Position numbers and translations under genes: made by a program. The notes beneath the pieces were generated by a model. The model saw nothing but the letters and a program-made list of their open reading frames with translations, was not told the DNA's origin and did no database searches. 64,000 nucleotides of DNA from Agriotes lineatus (taxonomy: Eukaryota; Arthropoda; Insecta; Coleoptera; Elateridae): assembly GCA_940337035.1 (NCBI GenBank), contig OW679200.1, positions 21,431,090 through 21,495,089 of the forward strand. Direction: 5' to 3'. This document shows positions 10,758 to 22,290 of the stretch, piece after piece; the stretch's first letter is position 1; each line of letters begins with the position of its first letter.

Positions 10758-10930
10758 CTTCAATTCTTTCTTCTGGTATCATTGTTAGCTTTCCTTCTTC
10801 TGCCGCTTTAAGGTTTTCTTCTAGACTGAGTGGTGTACCTACTTTTTATGTCTTTACCAGTCTTTCCCTCTATACCACCCATACTAGGGAATTTCCCCAG
10901 TCTGTCGTTGTTAATTATTTGCATCAGTTC
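10758..10930 (-). CDS. Exon-like block, possible host-gene exon or pseudo-exon
   Basis: On the minus strand the block lies between an acceptor (TTTTTATGCAG, 10936-10931) and a strong donor (GAAG then GTAAGC, 10757-10752). It reads ELMQIINNDRLGKFPSMGG and then EGKTGKDIK in one frame, and continues as VGTPLSLEENLKAAEEGK and LTMIPEERIE after a one-base shift. The shift sits in a run of five A's (ATAAAAAGTAGG in the minus reading); one A fewer would join the frames. The sequence is charged, hydrophilic and protein-like, unlike the surrounding non-coding DNA. I do not recognise the protein. It may be an exon of a minus-strand gene with a real or assembly-derived indel, or a decayed exon. No second exon was located. 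Confidence 0.4.
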
Positions 10931-12906
10931 CTGCATAAAAATAATTGTACAATTTGGTGACATTAAATCATTTAAAGACATGAAGACCGTAATATGGTAC
11001 TGAAAAGTGGCACAGCAATTCTAATAGCATTTACGGTAATTATATCTTTTTAATCTTGATTTACGTACATTGTTTAAATTTTGGCCGTAATATTGTAATT
11101 TACTGTAAAAATTAATCCTGCAAATCCTCTTGAAGGTTACAACTTGCTGCTGCATTTGAATATTAATTATCAGCATCTATTTCTTAATTACTTACGCCGC
11201 TGCAAGTTGATTGAACATCATTGCGGGCGCGGTGTTACATTTCAAGCTTTCAGCATAACCAACTAATTGTTCCGCTTTTAGAAATAACCTAAATACTAAT
11301 CTATGAAGATGCCGATCTAATCTTCCGTTTGCCCGGGGCGATTGTCTGAAAAGGCGAACCAAAACAGCTGTTCGAATGTATTTCACTCGAGGCTTGTAAC
11401 ACACTTTGCGTTATTGGATTTAAAAAGTGGGCGCTGCATTCGAGCGATTTTGCTGCAAGTTCAATGCCACTTAATGCAACTTTCATTCTACAATCACTTT
11501 TATCGGAAGATTCAACAATGACAACTTATTTTGCGCGTTCGTGTAGTGAAAGCAAATTTGGTGAATGAACGAATATACAAATAGCACTAAACGAAAGCGG
11601 ATCAACAGATAATTCGCTGATGACTCTTGATTTGAGGGAAAATCCATTATTCTTGTAGAGATTTTGAACGACATTAAATTTAAACATATCAACTATCGAT
11701 TTGTATGAAACATAAGTTGCAAATTTTACTAAATGAAGTACTAAAGGACAAAGATATTGCTAAGCAAACTAGCCGAAGACATTTTCCCATATACATTTAA
11801 GAATTAAATAGCTAGCTGTTAAATTACCTCATTTGTCTCTGCTTTTGCATCATATGTCATGAATTATAATCATATGCGATTGTAATGACGGTCAATAATT
11901 TAAAATTACGAATTGTCCACCGTATGCACATTTGCCTGTTCCAATACAATAATGAATACACTCAATATGGGAAAATAGAATTTGCCTTGCTATTATTAGT
12001 TAGTTTTCATCTTTGAGCAATTAACTACCGGTTTCTATCACTTGGTCCTTATTTGAGCACGGTTGAGCGACAGCAGATGTAAAACTTAATTTAAGATTAA
12101 ACAGCTGACGTTTGCCAATGTTATTGATAAATAGCTACACATCAGTAACTATAGTTAATCAAACTATTATTTATTAAAATACCTTTTAAACATGTGGTTT
12201 GGCACAATGTACTCGTTCTTGCATCACATCAAGCAATTTTAATAAGTTTACAACATAGGATGGATCTTTAAAAACAACTGTTAAGTATATTACAAAAATG
12301 CGAAAAAATAATTAAATACAAAATAGCACATAAGATCCATCAAATAGATATATTAAATATTATTTGGTATGCAGCATACAGCAGACATTACGCGATTTAC
12401 ATTTTATAACATGCTAAATACATCATTTGCTATTCTACTAAACAATATGCAGTATATGATATACCAACAATATATAGTATACGGTATACAATATAGAGGA
12501 TTTTGTAAAATACTATATGTTTCAAAATATGATCCAAAAATTTTAATAAGGGGGGTATCATATAAACTTGTTCTCTTAAGCCTCTCTGAGTTATACGCTC
12601 CCAAAAAGGCGGATTAAAATTAGGTCTGTCACATTTCTGAAAACTGGAAAAAGGTATTGAGATGTTTTGAACCACTAGAAGGCTTGTTTATGATTTTTGA
12701 AATTTTTACGTATGGTATTAAAGGGTTGAAATCAGCAAACTCTGCATTTTTTAACCTTTTAACGGGCAAGAATTTGATTGTTTATACGAGTAGGTACATA
12801 AAAATATGTTCTAAAAAACGCAATTTACTTAAAAACTGTTTAAACAAAATGCATTTCTAATTGATTGAAACGCGTCTAATATGCGATTATCACATTAAGC
12901 ATTATA
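10931..12906. other. AT-rich stretch without recognised genes
   Basis: No coding region is supported. About 12440-12520 is a TA-rich, locally palindromic stretch. About 11190-11480 is somewhat richer in GC but has no recognisable frame. Confidence 0.5.
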
Positions 12907-13300
12907 CCGGGTGTCCATTCTCAAAGTCGAACATAGGCAATTAACATTAGTGCATTCACTCGTTCTTCAATGAAATAATTAATTTTTCTGTAGATAATTT
13001 TAACAGACGTTGACAGAAAATACCTGATTTACGCCAACTAATTATCATTTGTTTTGACAAATGCTATTGAACTTGAAAAGCAAGGCATGGCATATTTAAA
13101 AATGCCCAAGTTTTAAATTAGCATTTTAAAATAAAAATCGCATCTTGAATATTGTTATTGGTACCATTTGATGCAGAATAATTTTATCTTTCCATTGATA
13201 ACCTTACCTTCCCTGTAGGTTGAATTGGCGAGCAGGAATCGACAAAAACGTTCAATATAATGTTAATCGCCTATGTTCGACTTTGAGAACGGACACCCGG
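12907..13300. mobile_element. MITE with 32-bp terminal inverted repeats
   Basis: The termini at 12907-12938 and 13269-13300 pair in inverted orientation with one mismatch, starting CCGGGTGTCC and ending TCGAACATAGGC. TA occurs directly outside both ends, and the flanks are AT-rich. The 394-bp interior has no coding capacity, so the element must have been moved by a transposase from elsewhere. A TA target suggests the Tc1/mariner-PIF group, but the family is not established. Confidence 0.8.
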
Positions 13301-13512
13301 TATATAATTTAAAAAGCAGCACTTTAATACCTTTTCCCAACTTTTAGTAAAATGGAAACTAATTTTTTACTACTTCTTTAAGAGGGTGTAATGCAACTGG
13401 GAGAGATTTCGGAGAAGAAGTATATACGAAAGCCCCCCTTAATTTTCGACATGAAATCACCTTTCAATATTTCTTGCACTTTTTTTAAAGATCTAATCAA
13501 TTATCATATATA

Positions 13513-13682
13513 ATGCAACTAGTGGGTTCTTCATTATCAAATAATCATTTCTGTTTACACGAGATATATTGTTTAGCAATTGCGCGAGTCCGAAGGACGA
13601 GCGTGATTGCCTAAAACAATATAGCGAGTGGAAACAGAAATGATTTGATAATCAAGAAGACACGAGTTGCATTCGGCTAGAT
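13513..13682. repeat. Palindromic repeat with CpG-bearing tip
   Basis: Two arms of about 75 bp fold back on each other. Both outer ends read ATGCAACT, and CATTTCTGTTT and ATATTGTTT recur inward. A short apex contains GAGTCCGAAGGACGAG. Transcription would give a long hairpin. No coding capacity is visible. It is of the same general build as the palindrome at 28856-29093. Confidence 0.75.
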
Positions 13683-13955
13683 TATATCACGAGTCAATAA
13701 ACAACGTTTGAATAGTGTATTTTAAATATTACAAGTACAGTTAATATGGTTGTTATGACAATTGTACTGACAGCAGGTAACGTGATGTTTGTGAAGGTGT
13801 GTGATTATCACCTATTAATCAGGAATGCATGTGATTGTCAGTTGCTATGTACATTATCAAAAGTTAGTACATACGTAACTATGCATTTTGCAGTTTTTCA
13901 TTGGTTGATGTTAGAGGGAGTGGTATAATCAAAATAACATACAATATGCAATATA

Positions 13956-15660
13956 TAAGGTGTATTCAAACAAAGTACCATAAATTAAATGGGTAGATCG
14001 TTCAGTCCAAATAAGAAGATTAAAACGAACATACCTCAGTGCAAAGTCATCCCTAGAGCGTTCTAAGTCAAAGATAACAAAGCATATTAATTAAATTAAT
14101 TAATCAAGAATGCCTTGGCACAGAGTACTCTTAATTGGCACGTGAGTATTATTCGTAAGTAATACGTACACTAGCTTAATGGTTCGGAAATGTATGCACA
14201 GAGGGTGTTATTGCAGCTAATCACGGCTGAAATTTTTGCCCACAATAGTGTCTCACTCTGTATAATTAAAATGTTTAGAGATTATGATAGATTAATTTTA
14301 TCTATCTATCTTTTTCAAGCATTTAACTTGCCCCCAAAAATTTAAAAATATTCGAAAAATCATGTTATTCACTAGTCAAATGTTTATTATTAGCGCTTTT
14401 GTTTTTAGAAAAGCTAGTTAGTTGCTAAATTCTTAAGATTTCTGCAAAATTGTAATGATACAGAGTGCGAAAATATTGAAGCAATAATGTGTTCTGCAAT
14501 ACTGTACGTCACTCTGTATCATTAAAAATGTTAGAATTTAAAAACTATGTAAAACTATGTAAACTATGTAAAAACAAAAGTTCTAATAATACTTTTTATC
14601 TTTGGAGACAAGGTAAATGCTTGTTTATCTTGAAAACTCCAATAAAAAATATCTGTAAAAGGCTTTACCCAGAACTTCCCTCGTCGACATTCTGACACTA
14701 AATAATTTAAAAAATCGAATTAAGTTAGGAGTAAAAACATCTTCACGTTTCTAATAAATTAAATAAATTTTCAACTAAAAAAAAACGTTACCGGCGGTCG
14801 AATTCAAAAAGCAGCCGGACCTCGTATGCAGTCCCAACGTTTTGTGGGATATTGCAAGGGAACGGGCTATTTCTACCTGAACTATGGAGCACCGACCCTT
14901 CGAATTCCTGCGTTGCAGCTATATTAAGTAAAGCACTAATTTGTTGCACCTTTTTGTATCATACAACATTTATTCTGTATCTATTGGGGTCCATTTTTGG
15001 TTAGAATAAAGCCTGCGCTATGTACAAATTATGACTTGTATTTATTGCTAATTTAAATCAAAAATAAACAAAATTGTATTTGTTTAAGGTGCTTACCCTG
15101 TATATATTTGTCTGACATTTTCTGAGTTTTATGCCAGGTGGATATATAAGGTGTATGCAAAATATTGTCTTCCTCCGACAAATAGTTTTTGAGTTATACC
15201 TATAACAGGCAGACTAACAGAATTGAGAAAACCTGCTTTTCGTCATCTAGAGACCCTGAAACGTGAAGATCTGGTGAAATCTCGAAAGGTGATTTTTTCG
15301 CGAATACAATATGAAAAACAAAGAAGCTGTATATAAAATTCATCTAGCATAATTTCAAAAATATTTAATGATACAGAGTGAGACACAATTTTGCGGCAAA
15401 AAAATACAGCAGTGATTAGCTGCAAAAGCACCCCTTTGCATCAATTTTTGAACCATTAAAATTGTGTATTATTCAATAGATACTCAAGAGATACGTGTGC
15501 CAAATATGAGTACTCTGTATTAAGTTATTTTTAACTAATTAATTTAAATATGATTTTTACCTTCTTTAAGGAGCTCTAAGTCATCAGGGATTGATTTCTT
15601 ATTTTAACTCAAAGATTTACCCGTATCATTTATGTCATTTTATTTGAATAAAGCCTGTAT
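13956..15660. mobile_element. Old element(s) with long imperfect inverted termini
   Basis: About 300 bp at the left (13956-14270) correspond in inverted orientation to about 300 bp at the right (15360-15660). Shared landmarks are TATTCAAA near the tip, a GGGTA(G/A)AT block, GAGTACTCTGT, CCATTAA, the GCTGCAA...CACCC stretch and GATTAGCTGC followed by GAGTGAGACAC. Motifs of the form ATACAGAGTG occur at least four times. A right-type end (about 14998-15015) and a left-type end (about 15146) lie inside, so this may be two related elements, one within the other. Divergence is high. No transposase frame survives. Confidence 0.5.
15160..15340 (+). repeat. Fragment of the 'ACGTGAAGATCTG' repeat family
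   Basis: The stretch around 15255-15275 reads CTGAAACGTGAAGATCTGGT, matching the plus-strand block at 39425-39460 (CTCTAAAACGTGAAGATCTG). It is an unclassified dispersed repeat. Confidence 0.4.
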
Positions 15661-18600
15661 CATATACACTATTCCTCAGAAAATAGGCGAGAAGGAAAAT
15701 TGTTTATTTTGTTCTGTGCAGTATTCTACAAAAAGTATAAGAAATATTGTACGTATTAGCATATTCTACATTTAACATAATATACAGAGTACTCAATTTG
15801 TGTTTGCTACATACGAAGTACAGAGCATAACAGCGAAGGTGTTCCAAGCGTATATCGCTATTACCTATTTACAAAAATAATAAATAATGCTTATTAGTAA
15901 AATTAATGGTGGCAAGCAATATTATATTTTGACTTCCTTTTCCAAGAGTAATGACATAATGCATTATTTTCTAAATCGCATGATTAATTTTATTTTAGTT
16001 TATGGTGTGGAGAATATTTTCGCTGTGTAATCATATTAAATTATTATACCCTTCAACAATCATATTAAATTATTATACCCTTAACAATAATATTTTTGAT
16101 AAAAACAAATGGTTTTAAAAGAGTGTAAAGAAGAAAAAGTTGTAGAATTTCAGTTGTTGCAGTTTTGTTGCCCGGTTGAATTAAATAATTACCAACAAAA
16201 ATTCAAAGTGCAATTGAAATTTCGTACTATTTTCTTGTAAACAAGTTACTTATACACTCTTACAAACCACCCATGATTTGGTCTGTGTTATTAGAGTACC
16301 TTGTGGGCAAGGATGTTTGTTTTTTACGGTTTGTGCACACATATAGACTAACGTTTCGCAAGACACTACAGCTTGCATCATCATAGTGAAAACAGCTTTG
16401 ACTGTGGTGATGATAGCTGCAATATTGGTTGGTTTTGGTTAGTTAGAAAATTTAATTCTCCTAAATGTGCGTATAAACCGTTGCAATTCCACTGTAGAAT
16501 GGACATATTAAGATAGTAATGATTCCAAAATTGATTGTTTTTATGATTGGTCATAAGTCTGGTGAATTTTGAATATAGAAAACTAGCAGAGGATCCCGTT
16601 TTTTGCACGGTATTATGTCTATTACTTCAACTTTCATTCCTTAAGGAATTAGGGAAAGATTTTGTGATTTTCCGATTTTTCATTCAAGTGTTAAAACCTC
16701 TTGCCGTCAAGTTTTATGTTTCCATATACCTAGTTACTACAACTTTAACGTCTACGGGGTGTTTAGGGTAACGTTTTGACATTGTTTTTATATGTTGTTA
16801 TATTTATTAGGCCCTTAAAGTCTATAACTGTGCCAAATTTCAAGTATTTATCTGGATTTTTGGACAAGCAAACATACATTCAATTTTGTGTATATGGTAT
16901 AGATTACTATACCTGTCTAAATGACTAAATGTGTGGTAATTTGACTTAATTAATACCCGTTTTAGTAGAAAAGCTGGACAAAATAAACTTAAGAGTCAAA
17001 ATAAGGCATTCGATGCAAATATAAGTGCAACTCTTTAAAACTTGAGAGAACATCAAATACACAGCGAAATACTTTGATCAAAGTCGTGCAAGCGCCGAAA
17101 TTAGTACAAATTAAAAATGGGGAGCCGAATCAACAAGTTCAAAGAAATAATACAAAATAGATGTGACAGCAAAATGTAATTTTGAATATTGAATGTACAT
17201 TTCGTCAAAAATATCTAATTCAAGTAGTGGGGATCTAAATATGTCCTTTTTTATATTACTATACTTTATTAATAAAAAGCTCTTACCGTTATATGAACAC
17301 CTTTAAATTGATTAATTTTTCTAAAAGCTTCATAATTATCATCCACTTCAAAGAATATAAAAAGCTATATTGCTTGTAGGCAGTGGACCATAAAAAGGTA
17401 ATTATTATATTCATTAACCACAAGATCTAGAACGACATTTGCAAGGTATCTGGAAATAATAACACGCGTTAAATGATTAAATGTTGGTAATTTTGCAACC
17501 CGTTAAGGTCAGATTTGATCGCAGTTGTAAACCGCTATTCCTGAACTCAGCCAGATGATCTGATTGCCAGCCAATTAAACAGGAAGTTGCTCTTAACCGG
17601 GTAGTTAGCACATGCAAGCCGAGAACTTAACAGTTGGTTACTGCTGCTGCTAAATTAGTGGATTCTAACGAACATAAGATACCGACAAATTTGGAGAACG
17701 CCGCGGTTTTAATAGTAAATGGTAGAATTTGTAACGACAACCTTCTGTTCGACATTTAAGAATGTGCTTATATAGATAGGAAATGTGACCTCTTGTATGT
17801 ACTAAACTGTTCACTATCACCGCTCGTTTGTTGCTGGGAAATTATAGAAGTAGCCCTCACGCAGTGTGTTCAGTTATTCAAATTTTAGTAGCTCCTGGCG
17901 AAGTAAACACGCCGAGTCCATTAATTAGTAAATATTTCGATAGGTCAAATAAAATGTTAAATTGTTGATTATGCATATGTTATGTTAAAAACAATATAGT
18001 CCAAACAACGAATTAGCGAACGCCTAATACTGTTTGTGTCAGATACCAGTAACAAGAAAATCAATCATTATTTTGAAATACGTTGTATTGACTGACAACA
18101 AAAGTCTGATGATAGACAATTGTATAGCTTTGATAGGTTTTACGAAATAAACGAGTAAATGCAACTTCGCTTCAAGCGGAAGTAAAATGAACTTCTTTAT
18201 GTTAAATTGCACGTTGCATATTATTAGTAATTTCAAGATAAATAGTACGTATTAAGGAAACTGCACACTAAAAGTAAATTCATAAATGCCTTACATAACA
18301 TAATTTGTAATTTTACAGTAGTATTCAAAAAGATCATCTTCATATATCAAACTTTACTAAACAGCTATATTCCAACATTGTTACAATTTTCCATTCTTAA
18401 CGAATAGTGAGTGACAGGGAAATTTCTTATTGTTTCTGCTAGCTTCACAATAATATATATACCGGATCTAAAACATTGTTTTAAAAGAAAATCTAGTTAC
18501 TCAGTCGTTCTATTATTGCAACTAGCCTTAATATTAAAATTTAAGGCTCCATTCATTGCTATTCTTTGGTTTCTGACATCTGTGGATAAGACGCGTTGTT

Positions 18601-19333
18601 CTGCACTGACTGACTGACTTTGTTTTTTTGACTGGCAGCTTAAACTAGATCAAAAGTTTTACCCTTCTAAAACTTTTCACTAAATCAGTGTTGTCCAGGA
18701 TTTGAATAACCTCGATTTTAATGTGTTGATGAAGTTTGCCATTATCCTTCCGTGTGCATCTTCCTCACGTGCGAAAGTATATCCACTATGCTCTTCAAAA
18801 CATTATTAGCGTTGTATAATGATTGCATTCTGATATTCACTAGAACTTATGGTACTAAACCATGCTTACACAGCGTTAGTTTGTTATGTAGAGCCAGACT
18901 GGATAATTTCATACACAATCAGAACTTTTTCCTTTTTTAACATGTTTTATAAGGGAACCTTCGTTTACGATTCAGAAGCCCAAAGAGACGCTCGACTTAG
19001 CTCAGTGGGAAGGGGGAAGTTACAAGCTGAAAGAAAATGCTCGCTCGCGATAATCAAAACAAAAGTACTACCTGGCAGTACGTGGATAAATACGTGTCAT
19101 CTATGTGGGCGTTACCTGATGTGTCTGCTGTGAAAGGGATGAGGAAATATTTTTCTCTAGGCTACGGTGGTCAGTTCAGCCAATTTCTGGAATGTTTTTA
19201 GAATTCTGGTAAATGCATTTCAATTTATAAATAAGTAACCTAACGTTAAACTAACTTGGGAACTATATTAAGGCTACTTTTTCTCTGTCGTGTTTTCCCC
19301 ATTCTGGGAAGTTGTGATTATTCAGCAATGTAG
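15661..19333. other. AT-rich stretch without recognised genes
   Basis: The only clear structure is a 29-bp tandem duplication at 16029-16086 (unit AATCATATTAAATTATTATA plus nine bases). No coding or RNA gene is supported on either strand. Confidence 0.5.
16029..16086 (+). repeat. 29-bp tandem duplication
   Basis: Two nearly identical copies start at 16029 and 16058. Simple local slippage is the likely origin. Confidence 0.8.
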
Positions 19334-21560
19334 TAGTGGAGTAGATCTGGCGAAAAAAAAACCGAAAAACGAACTCTTTCTGTTCGAAAATTTTTGTTTG
19401 TGATTTTATAGAGTCGGGGTCCCTCTTTCAGATGATCACTATGGGAAGACTACCGGAGGTGCAAAGGGGGGGGGGGGGGAAATTACCGTTCAAAGATATG
19501 GGGAAGCGGGTTTTTCGCGAATAACTCGCTGATTTTTATCCCGATCGGAACAGTTTATATGAGATGAAATAAAGGGCTCGCAAATACAAACAAAATGAAC
19601 TTTGGTTGGTGGAAAAACTGCGCCCGGAATTTCGCCGCGGCGGGAACCCTCCGCTGGCCGTGTTCGCGTTTTTCGCGGGGAAGATATTGACCTAGCGACT
19701 TTATATTTTTCCCCTGTTAGGTAATCACAACCAAAATAGTTTGTCCAAATTTCAAGTCGCTAGGTCAATTAGGAAGGGAGGGGGAGGGAAAACAATAAAA
19801 AAAACTTTGATCGGGGCGAACTTTTTTATTTATTGCCCGATCCGGGTCATCCAAATTGGAAAATATTTGTTAATTTTTTCGCTACAAGATGAGTCGGGAG
19901 TGACCAAGATTTTCGCGAAAATGGGGAAATGGCGGGCAATTTTCTGATTTCGAAAACCTTATTTCTTCATTTTCGCGATGAAGGAGTGGAGTAGAAGACA
20001 ATTTGTTCCCTTGAAAATGAGCCCCCTAAGAATCCGGTAGGACAATAATTATTAACGGAGGAAGAGAGGTGAACGCGTTTTGCCCTGTAGAAGGGCAAGG
20101 GATAGGGCTAGCGACTTTGGACAGGGCTCATTCTCAAGGGTAATAAATTCCCTTTCAGACTTTTTTATCTTGAAGCGCTATCTTGATCAGGGGCTGCACG
20201 CGCGTGTGATATGTTTATTACGGCGAGCGCGAGATGCCGACGGCAGAGCCTAGTCCTCCCTCTCCTCTTTCTACTCTCTTACAAATACATATTCAGTAGT
20301 TATATCCCTAGTGCATTCTATATATTCAGAAGCGTTCGAGAGAAATACTCGAATAATACAGAATGCACGCGGGGAATATTGTAAGACTATTCCCCGAAGA
20401 AATGTCATGCTTTGTATACCACACTATTCATTTTTAAAGAGTTTTCAATTTTCTTTCTGAAATTTCTTGTGTATCTAACTGGTTTGCTCTTCTTTCCGCA
20501 AATACTCGATATTGCGCTTGTGCAAATACCCGCGTATTGCACTAGTGCAAAATATTCGCTGTATTCGACTCTGATTGATTCAAATTTTGAAAATTGATTG
20601 ATGGGATTGGTTTATATTATCTGAGGGGAATAGTCACGCTCATCTCGTCTGTGTGTACCGGTGAGCGGGAACTCCTGATAAACATATCACGCGCGCGTAC
20701 AGCTCCTGATTAAGATAACGCTTCGCGATAACAAAAACCGTGAAAGGGAATTGATTACCCTTGAGAATGAGCCCTGCCCGAAGTCGCTAGCCCTATCCCT
20801 TGCCCTTCTACAGGGCAAAACGCGTTCACCTCTCTCCCTCCCTTAATAATTGTCCTACCGGATTCTCAGGGGGCTCATTTTCAAGGGAAAAAAATTTCAA
20901 TCTGGTGACAAAAAAAAAATTGTCTCCTACTCCACTCCTTCATAGCGAAAATTAAGAAATAAGGTTTTCGAAATCGGAAAATTGCCAGCCATTTCCCCAT
21001 TTTCCCGAAAATCTTGGATGACCCAGACCGGCCAATAAATAAAAAAGTTCGCCCCGATCAAAGTTTTTTTGTTGTTGTCCCTCCCCCTCCCCTCCTAATT
21101 GACCTAGCAACTTGAAATTTGGACAAACTATTTTGATTGTGATTACCTAACAGGGAAAAAAATATAAAGTCGCTAGGTCAATATCTTCCCCGCGAAAAAC
21201 GCGAACACGGTCCTCGGAGGGTTCCCGCCGCGGCGAAATTCCGGGCACAGTTTTTCGACCTTAAAAACGCAATACTCGCGAACCGCTGGACCGATTTCAA
21301 CCAACCAAAGTTCATTTTGTTTGTATTTGCGAGTCCTTTATTTCATCTTCCATAAACTGTTCCGATCGGGATGAAACTCAGCGAGTTATTCGCGAAAAAC
21401 CCATTTCCCCATATCTTTGAACGGTAATTTTCCCCCCCTTCGCACCTCCGGTAGTCTTCCCATAGTGATCATCTGAAAGAGGGAGCCCGACTATATGAAA
21501 TCACAAACAAAAATTTTCGAAAAAAGAGAGTTCGTTTCCAAACCCAGATCTACTCCACTA
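19334..21560. mobile_element. Foldback element with about 885-bp inverted arms
   Basis: The left arm (19334-20218) and right arm (20678-21560) are inverted copies with high identity, differing by scattered substitutions and small indels, among them a G run near 19467. Tips read TAGTGGAGTAGATCTGG and its complement. The arms are far richer in GC than the surroundings and have repeated internal motifs such as GTCGCTAGGTCAAT, GCGAAAAACGCGAACACGG and GGAGTGGAGTAGAAG-like sequence. A 459-bp loop (20219-20677) separates them. No transposase is encoded. Long-TIR DNA transposons (MULE-like) or foldback elements are the nearest known classes. A 9-bp target duplication is not seen; a TA or TAG at both edges is possible. 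Confidence 0.85.
20219..20677. other. Loop region of the foldback element
   Basis: 459 bp between the arms, without a meaningful ORF. It has its own small symmetries: CTAGTGCATTCT and AGAATGCACGCGGGGAAT around 20310-20380, a TATTCGAG-type pair, and TTGTGCAAATACCCGCGTAT near 20518. An origin as captured DNA or as the remains of a transposase gene is possible but not shown. Confidence 0.5.
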
Positions 21561-21777
21561 TAGGGCGTTATTATAGGTTTGTCTTCAGTCCTGATGGTTT
21601 CGAGCTACAGCTACGGCTTCTTTGAGTTGCAGTACTATTAGTTGCTTCACTTAGCTGAGCCATTTGGTTGGGGAGTATCCTCTTAAACGTTTTCCGTTTG
21701 TTGCACCCTGAATTGCTAATCTTTTAGCTCATCATCGGTATTCCTCATTCCTAATACCACAAAAGGTAAAAATTCTC

Positions 21778-22219
21778 ACTTATAATACTATGAGTAGTCG
21801 AAGTTATGTCGACTATTTTTGCAGTGGTATCACGAATGTCCATTGCGCTTTGGTACGATTAGAACGAGTGCGCTAGCACGAGTCCTAATCCCAAGCACAA
21901 TAGACATGAGTAGTGATAGCACGGCAAAAATAATCTACTTAACTTTGACTAAGAATGGCATTCGAGGGACTATTCAATGAACCAAACTACTTTTTCAAAT
22001 AAGTTTTCAGTAAATCTAGCAACAAACTATGCAATTTCTATAGTAACAGAACACTAATACTGACTTTTTCTACTAAAAATCACATTTGTTTAAAATAGTC
22101 ACTTGAATACCTTCTAGGAATATATATCCACTGATATTTTTTTGATTAGTCAATTAACATCAAAATTGTGGATTTATATTGGTCACTTTTTGACAGATGG
22201 CAGGTGAATTGAATAGTCA
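21778..22219 (+). repeat. Hairpin-bearing repeat family, copy A
   Basis: A 442-bp copy that starts ACTTATAATAC and ends GAATTGAATAGTCA. The first 180 bp hold a long hairpin: the arm TTGCAGTGGTATCAC...ATGTCCATTGCGCTT pairs with the downstream AAGCACAATAGACAT...AGCACGGCAAAAATA, around an apex with GAACGAGTGCGCTAGCACGA. The remainder is linear and AT-rich. Copies B, C and D lie at 28329-29480, 33855-34297 and 34298-34596. No ORF. Confidence 0.8.
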
Positions 22220-22290
22220 TATTAATTCTGCTAGAAAGCGGCTTTTGAATGTGTAGTTGATTCAATATAGATATATTTGTTCGTCTAGAT

